Positions 7,224 to 15,132 of a DNA stretch of 27,543 nucleotides are shown here, in pieces. The stretch is taken from NCBI GenBank assembly GCA_040758525.1, contig JBFLVQ010000041.1, forward strand, positions 1 to 27,543, written 5' to 3'. A model generated the notes under the pieces. That model did not search any database. It was not told where the DNA came from and saw only the letters and a program-made list of their open reading frames with translations. A program made the position numbers and the translations under genes. How positions within the stretch are numbered: the stretch's first letter is position 1; every line of letters begins with the position of its first letter. This stretch comes from JBFLVQ01 sp040758525. Lineage in GTDB: Bacteria > Acidobacteriota > Blastocatellia > Chloracidobacteriales > JADJPF01.

Positions 7224-9379
7224 TGCAGAGTGCAGCCATTGCAGTGAAAAATTTAACAATAAAATACGGTAAATTTACTGCTGTCAATAAAGTGACCTTT
7301 ATTGTGCCAAAGGGAGAGATCTTTGCTTTCTTAGGACCAAATGGCTCTGGCAAAACCACGCTGATAAAAACACTATGTGGAATAATTAAACCTTCGTCGG
7401 GGAAGGGCTATATTCTGGGCTTAGATATTATCAAGGATAGCGAGACGATCAAGGAACATATAGGTTATATGCCACAGCAATTCAGTCTCTATAAAGATCT
7501 CACTGTCAGCGAAAATATGGATTTTTACGGTAATATTTATGGACTGGGCCCAGAGTACCTACAACAACGCAAAGAAGAGTTGATTATGTTCCTGGGGTTG
7601 CAAGACTATGTTGATCGTCGCACTAGAGAGTTGTCAGGAGGATTGAAACAGCGACTTGCACTCGCCTGTACCATTATACATAAACCCGAAGTAGTTTTTC
7701 TGGATGAGCCGACAGCAGGAATCGATCCTGTTGCACGGCGACAATTGTGGGATCTGTTATTTAGATTGGCAGGACAAGAGCAGATCACATTTTTTGTAAC
7801 TACCCATTACATGGATGAGGCGGAGAGATGTGGACGGGTATCTTACATCTACTTTTCTAAATTGATTGCTTGTGGCACACCCGACGAGCTAAAAGTGATG
7901 CCTACGATCACACCACCAGGTACGGTAAGATTGGAGATCACTTGCAAATCTATCTCTTCGGCACTGATGTTTGTCAAAGATCTACCTTACATATTTGAGG
8001 CAACGATTTTTGGACAATCTATGCATGTTTTGATGGATGCTTCCAAACGCGTCGAGCGACTTGCTGCCGACCTAGTTAATGCTGGCTTTGGTAATCCATT
8101 TATACAATATATTAAACCATCACTAGAAGATGTCTTTGTTTCACTTACCAATAATAGTGCTGAAAAAGAGGGTAAACAGAGAGTAGAGACAACCGCTGAT
8201 GTTGATGATGATATTCAGACAAAGTCATCACCTCAACGTCGCAACTACCGTATGCGCTCTATATACTCAAGCATGCTTCCGATATTGAGGAAAGAGTTTA
8301 TACATATTTCTCGCGATATGCGCACTATGGCGCTAGTTTTGTTTTTCTTGATCATCAGATTGGTATTGATCGGGTTGGCGATAGAGACAAATGTGCGGCA
8401 AATAAGAACGGTGGTTTATGATCTATCCCGTACTCAAGAGAGTCGCGAGTTGATCCAGCGTTTCGTTAATACTGATACCTTTAACATTGTTAACATGGTC
8501 TATTCTGATGAGCAGCTACAAGAGGCGATTGTTTCTGGTAGAGCCAGGGTAGGTATAAAAATTCCAGCAAATTATGCTCGTCATTCATTAGAAGGTAGCA
8601 GAGCAGATGTGTTAGTACTGGTTGATGGCTCAAACTCTACTGTAACAACAGTAGCAATTAGCGTGTCTGATACGGTTATGTTAAGAGAGTCGCTCAATAA
8701 CATTCTTGATAATGCGCCATCAATACGAGCAGCAAACCGATTTCAAGCCTTGCATAAGGTACTCTTCAATCCTGATACTCGTACGGCAAATTTTATTATT
8801 CCTAGCGCCATTGCGCTGGAGCTAGGATTCACATTTATGTATGGGATTGTTACGGCAATTGTAGGAGAGCGTGAAAAAGGGACGCTGGATCAATTGTATT
8901 TGACGCCTATCAATCCAGTTGGTTTAATGTTGGGCAAGCTGCTTCCATACTGTATTTTAGGCTTGGTGATGCAGATGGAGGCTTTTTTGTTAGCTTTCTT
9001 TGTGTTTGGAGTGCCTATGCGAGGCAACTTTCTTTTGTTGTTGTTGTTCACAATACCTTTTCTACTACTCAATTTAGGCATAGGATTAGTATTTTCTACA
9101 AAAGCGAGAACGGTTCCAGAGGCTCTACAGCTTATCTCTATATTGCAACTACCTTCAGTATTTCTCTCCGGCTATATTTTTGAAGTAGATAGTATGCCCG
9201 TAGTTTTTCAATGGATCTCAAGGATTTTCCCACTCACCTACTATATAGAGATTGTGCGAGGCATTATATTGCGTGGCGCCGAGTTTCATCACTTATGGCT
9301 AAATGCGCTAATAATGTTGGTAGGGGGCTTATTAATGATTCTAATTGCTGCCAGACAGTTTCAGAAAAGCAGTTCCTAG
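7223..9379 (+). CDS. ABC-2 type exporter with ATPase and permease in one chain (YbhF/YbhS-like)
   Basis: A 718-residue half transporter, presumably active as a homodimer in the inner membrane. The ATPase domain (1-300) has Walker A GPNGSGKT (38-45), signature ELSGGLKQR (Ser 138), Walker B VVFLDEPT (Asp 161, Glu 162) and the H-loop His 195 (TTHYMDEAERC). After a polar linker (about 312-345) comes an ABC-2 permease: RKEFIHISRDMRTMAL leading into a first helix, a large extracytoplasmic loop with the TD..V..GRARVGIKIP pattern, then about five C-terminal helices from FIIPSAIALELG onward, including VGEREKGTLDQLYLTPI. In E. coli the related YbhF, YbhS and YbhR are separate proteins with YbhG as adaptor. 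Here the adaptor is the overlapping upstream gene. This subgroup exports drugs, peptides or other small hydrophobic compounds. The substrate is unknown; the upstream NRPS product is one candidate. Confidence 0.9.
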   Translation: MQSAAIAVKNLTIKYGKFTAVNKVTFIVPKGEIFAFLGPNGSGKTTLIKTLCGIIKPSSGKGYILGLDIIKDSETIKEHIGYMPQQFSLYKDLTVSENMDFYGNIYGLGPEYLQQRKEELIMFLGLQDYVDRRTRELSGGLKQRLALACTIIHKPEVVFLDEPTAGIDPVARRQLWDLLFRLAGQEQITFFVTTHYMDEAERCGRVSYIYFSKLIACGTPDELKVMPTITPPGTVRLEITCKSISSALMFVKDLPYIFEATIFGQSMHVLMDASKRVERLAADLVNAGFGNPFIQYIKPSLEDVFVSLTNNSAEKEGKQRVETTADVDDDIQTKSSPQRRNYRMRSIYSSMLPILRKEFIHISRDMRTMALVLFFLIIRLVLIGLAIETNVRQIRTVVYDLSRTQESRELIQRFVNTDTFNIVNMVYSDEQLQEAIVSGRARVGIKIPANYARHSLEGSRADVLVLVDGSNSTVTTVAISVSDTVMLRESLNNILDNAPSIRAANRFQALHKVLFNPDTRTANFIIPSAIALELGFTFMYGIVTAIVGEREKGTLDQLYLTPINPVGLMLGKLLPYCILGLVMQMEAFLLAFFVFGVPMRGNFLLLLLFTIPFLLLNLGIGLVFSTKARTVPEALQLISILQLPSVFLSGYIFEVDSMPVVFQWISRIFPLTYYIEIVRGIILRGAEFHHLWLNALIMLVGGLLMILIAARQFQKSSS

Positions 9380-9396
9380 TATTTAGACTAGCACAT

Positions 9397-9404
9397 AAAG
9401 GAAG
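9397..9404 (+). promoter_or_regulatory. RBS that fixes the acyltransferase start at 9412
   Basis: AAAGGAAG stands 7 nt before the ATG at 9412. The same frame is open back to about 9211, but that part overlaps the exporter gene and has no such site. Confidence 0.6.
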
Positions 9405-9411
9405 ATTAATT

Positions 9412-10950
9412 ATGGTTGCCAAACTTCAAGAATCCTCCTGTGATAATGAAAGCAATGTAAAAATCGCTACAAACTCAAGGCAGCATACCACGATCAGATC
9501 TTTTCTACTGCTATTGATTGCTGCAGGATTACTTTTTTTTGTCAATGGTCGATGGGATATTCCTGTTGCTGCTTGGGTTGGACCAATATTTATGGCCCGC
9601 TTTGTTAGTAGTCAACAACTCTTGCGTGGGCTAGTGGCCTGTTACCTGACACTGGTTTTGATTGTTTTGATACAATTGCAAGACACTTTTCCTATACCCT
9701 TCATTAATTTATATATTGTTGCCTTGGTTTACGGCGGTTTCCGATTTATTCCTTATCTTTTGGATCGTTTATTATCAGCTAAATTACCTGGTGTTACTGC
9801 TACATTAGTTTTACCATTGGCTTGGACTGCAATGGAATATCTAAACTCTTTAATAGGCCACTATGGCAGTTGGGGTTCGATTGCTTATACTCAATACGGT
9901 AATCTGCCATTGCTTCAGTTGCTCTCTATCACTGGTCTTAGTGGTATAACATTTTTAGTTGTATGGTTTGCTTCATTAATCAATTGGGCTTGGGGACAAA
10001 ATTTTGCTTGGCCTAAGATCGCTAAAGCAGTATTAACTTATAGTTTGGTGCTTTTTCTTGTTTTGCTCTGGGGTGGAATGCGATTAGCATTTTTTCCGCC
10101 TCAATCTGCTACCGTACGTGTTGCCTCCATTAGTGTGGATCCTGGCAATGCTTCGGATATTTGGGATTATATTGGTCAAGATGTACATCAGTTTGATATG
10201 GAAACAATGCGTGCGCGTACCCACCCACTGCATGATACATTGTTCTCATTAAGTGAACGTGAGGCACAAGCAAGCGCACAAATTATTTTATGGGCGGAGC
10301 TAAATGGTCTTACTTTCAAGATAGACGAACCTGTATTGATCGAGCGTGGGCGTAACTTAGCGCGTAGCAGAGAAATCTATCTAGTAATGGCACTAGCGGT
10401 CTTTACACCAGGCCAAAAGTTAATGGAAAACAAAGCTATTACGATAGATCCAAAAGGAGAGATCGTTGCTACCTATTGCAAATCAAATCCCATACCAGGT
10501 GATCCAGAAACTGGCGGAGATAGCATTATTAGATCTTTAGATACGATTCATGGGCGAATCTCACAGACCATCTGTTACGATATGGATTTTCATAGGTTTA
10601 TACAGCAAGCAAGTAGACAAGCGACAGATCTTATGGTAGTGCCAGCACTGGATTGGCCAGAGATTACTCCTTTACATACTCGTATGGCAACTTTTCGTGC
10701 TATTGAGAATGGATTTTCGTTAGTACGACAGACAAGCCGAGGACTTTCTCTTGCTACCGATTATCAAGGTAATGTTTTGGCTGCTATGAACTATTTCAAT
10801 TCTAGTGATCGTGTGATGGTTTGTCGTATTCCTACAAAAGGCGTTACGACAGTCTACTCAACTGTTGGCGATCTTTTTGCAATACTCTGCGTATTAACTT
10901 TAATGATAATATTAGCAATAAGAGCAAGGCTCTCACTTTTGCATCGTTAA
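9412..10950 (+). CDS. lnt: Apolipoprotein N-acyltransferase-like membrane protein (nitrilase domain)
   Basis: A 512-residue protein with several N-terminal membrane helices (hydrophobic stretches from about 29 to 225), a periplasmic nitrilase-type domain (about 237-480) and a last helix (about 490-508), the layout of Lnt, which transfers the third acyl chain to lipoproteins. The catalytic triad is visible as Glu 296 (LWAEL), Lys 357 (TYCKSNPIPGDPE) and Cys 388 (ICYD). MATFRAIENGFSLVRQTSRG and YSTVGD also match Lnt. The residue two after the catalytic Cys is Asp, where E. coli Lnt has Glu (CYE), and overall similarity to standard Lnt looks modest, so this may be a paralogue. It lies 32 bp after the exporter, probably in one transcript. 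Its 3' end overlaps the convergent Rieske gene by 18 bp. Confidence 0.75.
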   Translation: MVAKLQESSCDNESNVKIATNSRQHTTIRSFLLLLIAAGLLFFVNGRWDIPVAAWVGPIFMARFVSSQQLLRGLVACYLTLVLIVLIQLQDTFPIPFINLYIVALVYGGFRFIPYLLDRLLSAKLPGVTATLVLPLAWTAMEYLNSLIGHYGSWGSIAYTQYGNLPLLQLLSITGLSGITFLVVWFASLINWAWGQNFAWPKIAKAVLTYSLVLFLVLLWGGMRLAFFPPQSATVRVASISVDPGNASDIWDYIGQDVHQFDMETMRARTHPLHDTLFSLSEREAQASAQIILWAELNGLTFKIDEPVLIERGRNLARSREIYLVMALAVFTPGQKLMENKAITIDPKGEIVATYCKSNPIPGDPETGGDSIIRSLDTIHGRISQTICYDMDFHRFIQQASRQATDLMVVPALDWPEITPLHTRMATFRAIENGFSLVRQTSRGLSLATDYQGNVLAAMNYFNSSDRVMVCRIPTKGVTTVYSTVGDLFAILCVLTLMIILAIRARLSLLHR

Positions 10951-12063
10951 AGTAGCGGTGTCTGCTTGCTTATATAGAAACTCGTGCAGCAATGAATGAA
11001 AGTGGTGTACTCCATTCTCGCGCTTGACCGAATAACGACCACGATTGTAGCTACGCGAACGTAGACCGCGCTGTACTGCTTCACAGATACTGATATCTTC
11101 TTGTTGTACTGCATCACTAAACTCGATCATACGCGCAATGCGTGTACGCGCCTCTTCACTTTCGATATCTGCATAGTACCATTCGAATATTGTCAGCGTA
11201 CGTTGGTGATCGAGTGGCAGGATCAGGTTAGTTGAATAGTTGTCTGGATAGACATTGATCATCAGATTGGGAAAAATCCAGTAATAGTAAGCTTCAGCCT
11301 CTATAGCATTGTTATAATACAATTGAGCCAAGCAGCCAGAGTTCTTTTCGCTCTGCTTATTGATAGGAGAATGTTGCGACGAGCAGTAGCGATAGGTGTC
11401 AACCCGATAGTTGCTATAATCTAGGGCGCGGAACAATTCAGGATGTACAATAGGAATATGGTAACCTTCTAGGTAGTTGTCTACATAAACTTTCCAATTG
11501 CATCCAACAATATAATCACGACGCGCTGCCAGTTGCATACGCTTGAGTGGTAGATGTGCTACCTGATCTGGTATTGGCTCTAAAAAAGTACTAAGCGGTG
11601 CGATGTCACGCATCAGGCTAATAAAAACAAGTTGCTGCCAAGTGGCAACAGCAATTGGTACAAGCCCAATATCAGTTTTCACACAACCTTCTACGCCATC
11701 GAATTCAGGCATCCCAAGCACACGACCATCCAAACCATAGGTCCAACCATGGTAGCGACACTGTAGACGTTGACAGTTGCCCTGATCGACTGCTACAGGC
11801 CCGGCACGATGACGACAGACATTGTAGAAGCCACGCAGTTCATCGTCCTGCCCACGCACGATCAGCAGTGGTTCATTAAACAGTTTAGTTGTAAAGAAAT
11901 CACCTGGCTGGGCTACTTGATCAAGGTGTCCAATAAGTTGCCAAGTATGGCCAAAGATCGACTCCTGTTCGCGTACCAGAATATCTGGATCGATATAGTA
12001 ACGCGCCGGCAGTGTTGCCGCATGTGCTAGTTGTGGTTCGAACCAGCTTTCGAGATCTTTCAT
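10933..12063 (-). CDS. Rieske non-haem-iron oxygenase, alpha subunit
   Basis: A 376-residue cytoplasmic oxygenase subunit that uses O2 and two electrons to oxidise an organic substrate. The Rieske [2Fe-2S] ligands are Cys 83, His 85, Cys 102 and His 105 (CRHRAG...CRYHGWTYGLDG). The catalytic iron triad is His 202, His 207 (DNYLEGYHIPIVH) and Asp 323 (VQQEDISICEAVQRGL), with Asp 195 as the likely bridge between centres. The C-terminal QxEDxxxCExVQRGLxS pattern resembles the choline, carnitine and glycine-betaine monooxygenase branch, but substrate cannot be fixed from sequence. Such enzymes need an external reductase. None of the usual small reductases is adjacent; instead the gene starts 2 bp after the stop of a ferredoxin/FAD/NAD(P) multi-domain protein, its probable electron donor. 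It is the last gene of a three-gene operon. Confidence 0.9.
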   Translation of the reverse strand: MKDLESWFEPQLAHAATLPARYYIDPDILVREQESIFGHTWQLIGHLDQVAQPGDFFTTKLFNEPLLIVRGQDDELRGFYNVCRHRAGPVAVDQGNCQRLQCRYHGWTYGLDGRVLGMPEFDGVEGCVKTDIGLVPIAVATWQQLVFISLMRDIAPLSTFLEPIPDQVAHLPLKRMQLAARRDYIVGCNWKVYVDNYLEGYHIPIVHPELFRALDYSNYRVDTYRYCSSQHSPINKQSEKNSGCLAQLYYNNAIEAEAYYYWIFPNLMINVYPDNYSTNLILPLDHQRTLTIFEWYYADIESEEARTRIARMIEFSDAVQQEDISICEAVQRGLRSRSYNRGRYSVKRENGVHHFHSLLHEFLYKQADTATLTMQK

Positions 12064-12065
12064 GG

Positions 12066-15000
12066 CTATTTATCTTTACCAATCTTGATACCGATCGTCT
12101 TAAGGAAATCTGTTGGCTTCTTGCCACCGATAAGCGCGATCACATAATCGTTCTCAAGTACTGCCTTCTCTTTCTTAGAGCGTACATCCATAATTGCTAC
12201 TTCGCGCTCTCGTATCTCTTTTATTGCGCAACGGAAGAAGACTTTAATACGACCCTGGTCGATCGCGTAATAGGCTTGCATCTTATTGCCTAGTTTTAAG
12301 TCGCTCTTAAAATCAGAACGGATAATCAGTGTAACCTCATTATTACGAGTAAATTTCACAGTGCCATCGTCCTGGCGCTCACCGACTAGGTCAACTGCTG
12401 CCTCGACGGCTGAATTGCCTGCTCCTACTACAATGATCTTCTTGTTCTGAAAACGATCGGGATCGAGGAGACGATAAAAGACTTTAGGTATACTCTGACC
12501 ATCGGGAGCAACAATACGTAGATCCTCACCAGGCACACCTAATGTCATTGGCTCACCGCTATTGCCAATGCCAAGAATTACTTTGCGAGTCTTGTAATCT
12601 CTTAGCTCACCAGATCTCGCCGATTCAGTAGTAATAGTAAAGATACCATTCTCAGGTTTTACTGCTTTACAGCTCTCATACTCATTAATCTTGAGGTCTA
12701 AGTCGCGTATTGTATCCATCCAGGAATCAATCAGTGGCTCTTTAATACCGCCAATATCATCAAGCAGGGTAATACCACCATCAGTAGGTCCATCCGGTTT
12801 AAAGAAGACATATTTGCCAGCAGGATATTTCTGAATTGTACTGGCTATCATCTCTTGCTCAATGGCGACATAGCTAAGCCCCATCTGTTTGGCTAATGCG
12901 GTAGCAGATAGACCGCCCGGTCCTATACCAATAATTGCGACATCATACTCAGCCTCAGGTGCACGCCCCTTTGTTTTAAGATCCTCAGCAATTGTCTGAA
13001 TAACTTTCTTACCCTCATTGATAGCGTTCTTGATAAGTGGTACGCCAGAGACATCGCCGATCAGGTAGACGCCTTTCACATTGGTTTCAAAATTACCGTC
13101 GCGGTGTGGGTTCTCTTTCTCTTTAATAACTTTCTTGGTGTTAACAACAATGCACGACTTCGGCACGGTGGGACATTCAACCTGACAGCCGGTATCCTCC
13201 ATACACTGATCAGGTGCCACTGCGGCAGCTACACCATTGACAATCGCCAGCACATCATGTGGACAGGCATCAACACAAGCATGACAGCCTATGCAAGTAG
13301 TAGTGTTAATAACTGGATGTGGATAAGGCCGTTCTTCAGAGACAACTTTCGGTTTTTGAATAAACTGGACTGCACCTAGTCGTCCTGATATCGAATTCTG
13401 GAAGCGCCGCCGCCGCATAGTATCGATTGCCAAGAAGCCGAAAGCAGCCAATGGTAGGATACTCAGCATTGTTGCCCAACCGATAAAAGACATACCACCA
13501 AAACGTTTGGTAACTGAATCCCAATTCCATTTTGTACCGCCACGACCACCACCGCCTTCTTTGCCCACGAAGGTTTCTGGCGCGGTCTCTTGTTGGCGTA
13601 ACCGATCGATTCCGCCCAGCGGTCGCAGTACTGCCATTAATTCCTTAGATTCACCATGCTGCGCATGGCAAGTGTAGCAGTCTGGTCCTACTGCTTTCTT
13701 ATCGACTGCGGCAATGAAATCGTTTATTTCTTTTGAGTTACTATTAGTAGTTTGAGGAATGCGCAGTGCTGGATCACCGAAATTGACACCATGACAGGCT
13801 GCGCATTTGTTCTGGTTGACTTTCTTAGTCTCTTCTTCAGTGTTAAAACTCTCGTGGCAATCGGTACAGCGTGCACGCCCTTCTTTGCGCCCTGCCAGAT
13901 GCACGAAATGGAACTTGGCGCGAGGAGTCTCAGCATCCGCAGGTATCACCATACGACTATTGATTGGATTAGTCCATTCCCATTTGCCATCTACTACGGG
14001 ATAACCAAGTGTACCACCATGTGGTGTCTTTAGTTTGACACCATTGACCACCATATTGTCGCGGTGGCAGGTTATACACATACTACGTGCCACTGAACCA
14101 GGCTTAAAACTCTCTCCCTTATGCTCATCATGACATTGTGTGCAAGTAATACCAACCTTCTGATGAGCTTTTGAAATAGTTGCATCAAAGTGTTTGGTAG
14201 TATGGCACTCAAGACACTGGTTCTGCATATCACCCACTGCCACATGGCAGCTATTACAATTACCGGCGGCGGGGCGATTGGAAGCAAATGTAGCCGCCTT
14301 GCTTACACTAAAGGCAGTCATATTCATTGTATGAGCGGCAGAGATAGGACCAGGCGAGAAGAATTCATCCCAGACAAAGTAACCTAAGATCGAGAATAGG
14401 ATGATAACAAGTGAGCCAGTAGTAAGAAAACCGACTGGCCAGGGACGTACTAGATCCGTGGTTGGCACCCAGTTGAACTGCTCCTTACCAACACGGTTCT
14501 TTTCCTTAGGATGTAGCGGGGTCTTTTCGGTAATCTTGCCAGCCTCGCGCTTACGTTTATCCCAAAAGACCTTTAGCGCTTGTTCATCAAGCTGAGGAAG
14601 CATCTGGCTGAGCAGACCCGTCATACCTAGCCGGCGTGTGCCAGACCCACCTAATGCTTTCAAAGCCGAGATAGGAGAGAGCAATGCCGTCTTGCCATCC
14701 ATATCCAGACCAGAAGTGGCAAGTGGTTGCGAAGCCCCCCCCTGCACAGGGCGTACATCCATGTTGAGTTGGACTTCAATAAGCAGGCTACCATCGCCGG
14801 ACCTTGAAGGACGCAAGACGTAGGGCCCGATCTGGATCGTATCACCATCAGTCAGTTGCACTCGATCGACTAATTCACCGTTAAGCAACGTGCCATTGGA
14901 TGTAGAGAGGTTAAAGAGCCAGTAACTACCTTGTACCTCTTTTATACCAGCATGTGTGCGTGAGACGGCACGATGGTTAAGCACTAGATCGTTGCCGACC

Positions 15001-15092
15001 ACTCGACCAATAGTGAGACCTTCAGTATTGATGACTAGATCGTCAATAGATAGATCTAATCTTTTAATGATGAACTTGCTGACGGAAGACAT
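12066..15092 (-). CDS. FHA - heptahaem cytochrome c - ferredoxin - permuted FAD/NAD(P) reductase fusion
   Basis: A 1008-residue multi-domain redox protein. Residues 8-95 form an FHA domain (TIGR 27-30, SRTHA 44-48, STSNGTLLNG). A linker follows, then a helix at 221-240. Residues 279-476 carry seven CxxCH haem motifs starting at 279, 293, 317, 339, 409, 430 and 472, spaced as in cytochrome c3/c7-type proteins. A second helix lies at about 534-556, followed by RRRR. A ferredoxin spans 590-650 (CIGCHACVDACP; second motif CMEDTGCQVECP lacks one usual Cys). Residues 668-706 (GVYLIGD...KNAINEGKK) match the C-terminal FAD motif of thioredoxin-reductase-like enzymes but precede the N-terminal dinucleotide motif GIGPGG (722-727) and the NAD(P) motif VVGAGNSAVE (888-897). 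No redox-active CxxC disulfide is visible. Likely topology: FHA and reductase in the cytoplasm, haems in the periplasm. The start has AAGGG upstream. It is the middle gene of the operon. Confidence 0.9.
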   Translation of the reverse strand: MSSVSKFIIKRLDLSIDDLVINTEGLTIGRVVGNDLVLNHRAVSRTHAGIKEVQGSYWLFNLSTSNGTLLNGELVDRVQLTDGDTIQIGPYVLRPSRSGDGSLLIEVQLNMDVRPVQGGASQPLATSGLDMDGKTALLSPISALKALGGSGTRRLGMTGLLSQMLPQLDEQALKVFWDKRKREAGKITEKTPLHPKEKNRVGKEQFNWVPTTDLVRPWPVGFLTTGSLVIILFSILGYFVWDEFFSPGPISAAHTMNMTAFSVSKAATFASNRPAAGNCNSCHVAVGDMQNQCLECHTTKHFDATISKAHQKVGITCTQCHDEHKGESFKPGSVARSMCITCHRDNMVVNGVKLKTPHGGTLGYPVVDGKWEWTNPINSRMVIPADAETPRAKFHFVHLAGRKEGRARCTDCHESFNTEEETKKVNQNKCAACHGVNFGDPALRIPQTTNSNSKEINDFIAAVDKKAVGPDCYTCHAQHGESKELMAVLRPLGGIDRLRQQETAPETFVGKEGGGGRGGTKWNWDSVTKRFGGMSFIGWATMLSILPLAAFGFLAIDTMRRRRFQNSISGRLGAVQFIQKPKVVSEERPYPHPVINTTTCIGCHACVDACPHDVLAIVNGVAAAVAPDQCMEDTGCQVECPTVPKSCIVVNTKKVIKEKENPHRDGNFETNVKGVYLIGDVSGVPLIKNAINEGKKVIQTIAEDLKTKGRAPEAEYDVAIIGIGPGGLSATALAKQMGLSYVAIEQEMIASTIQKYPAGKYVFFKPDGPTDGGITLLDDIGGIKEPLIDSWMDTIRDLDLKINEYESCKAVKPENGIFTITTESARSGELRDYKTRKVILGIGNSGEPMTLGVPGEDLRIVAPDGQSIPKVFYRLLDPDRFQNKKIIVVGAGNSAVEAAVDLVGERQDDGTVKFTRNNEVTLIIRSDFKSDLKLGNKMQAYYAIDQGRIKVFFRCAIKEIREREVAIMDVRSKKEKAVLENDYVIALIGGKKPTDFLKTIGIKIGKDK

Positions 15093-15132
15093 GACATCCC
15101 TTTCAGACGTTTTCCCAAGATATTACTAAAAT

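Noticed and set aside
12028..12045. GGTTCGAA-like tRNA T-loop signature
   Set aside because: It lies inside the well-supported Rieske oxygenase coding frame and has no cloverleaf around it.
13281..13295. CIGCH at residues 600-604 of the FHA-cytochrome protein, as an eighth c-type haem site
   Set aside because: It is the first part of a normal ferredoxin motif CIGCHACVDACP and lies after the second membrane helix, on the cytosolic side where c-type haem is not attached.
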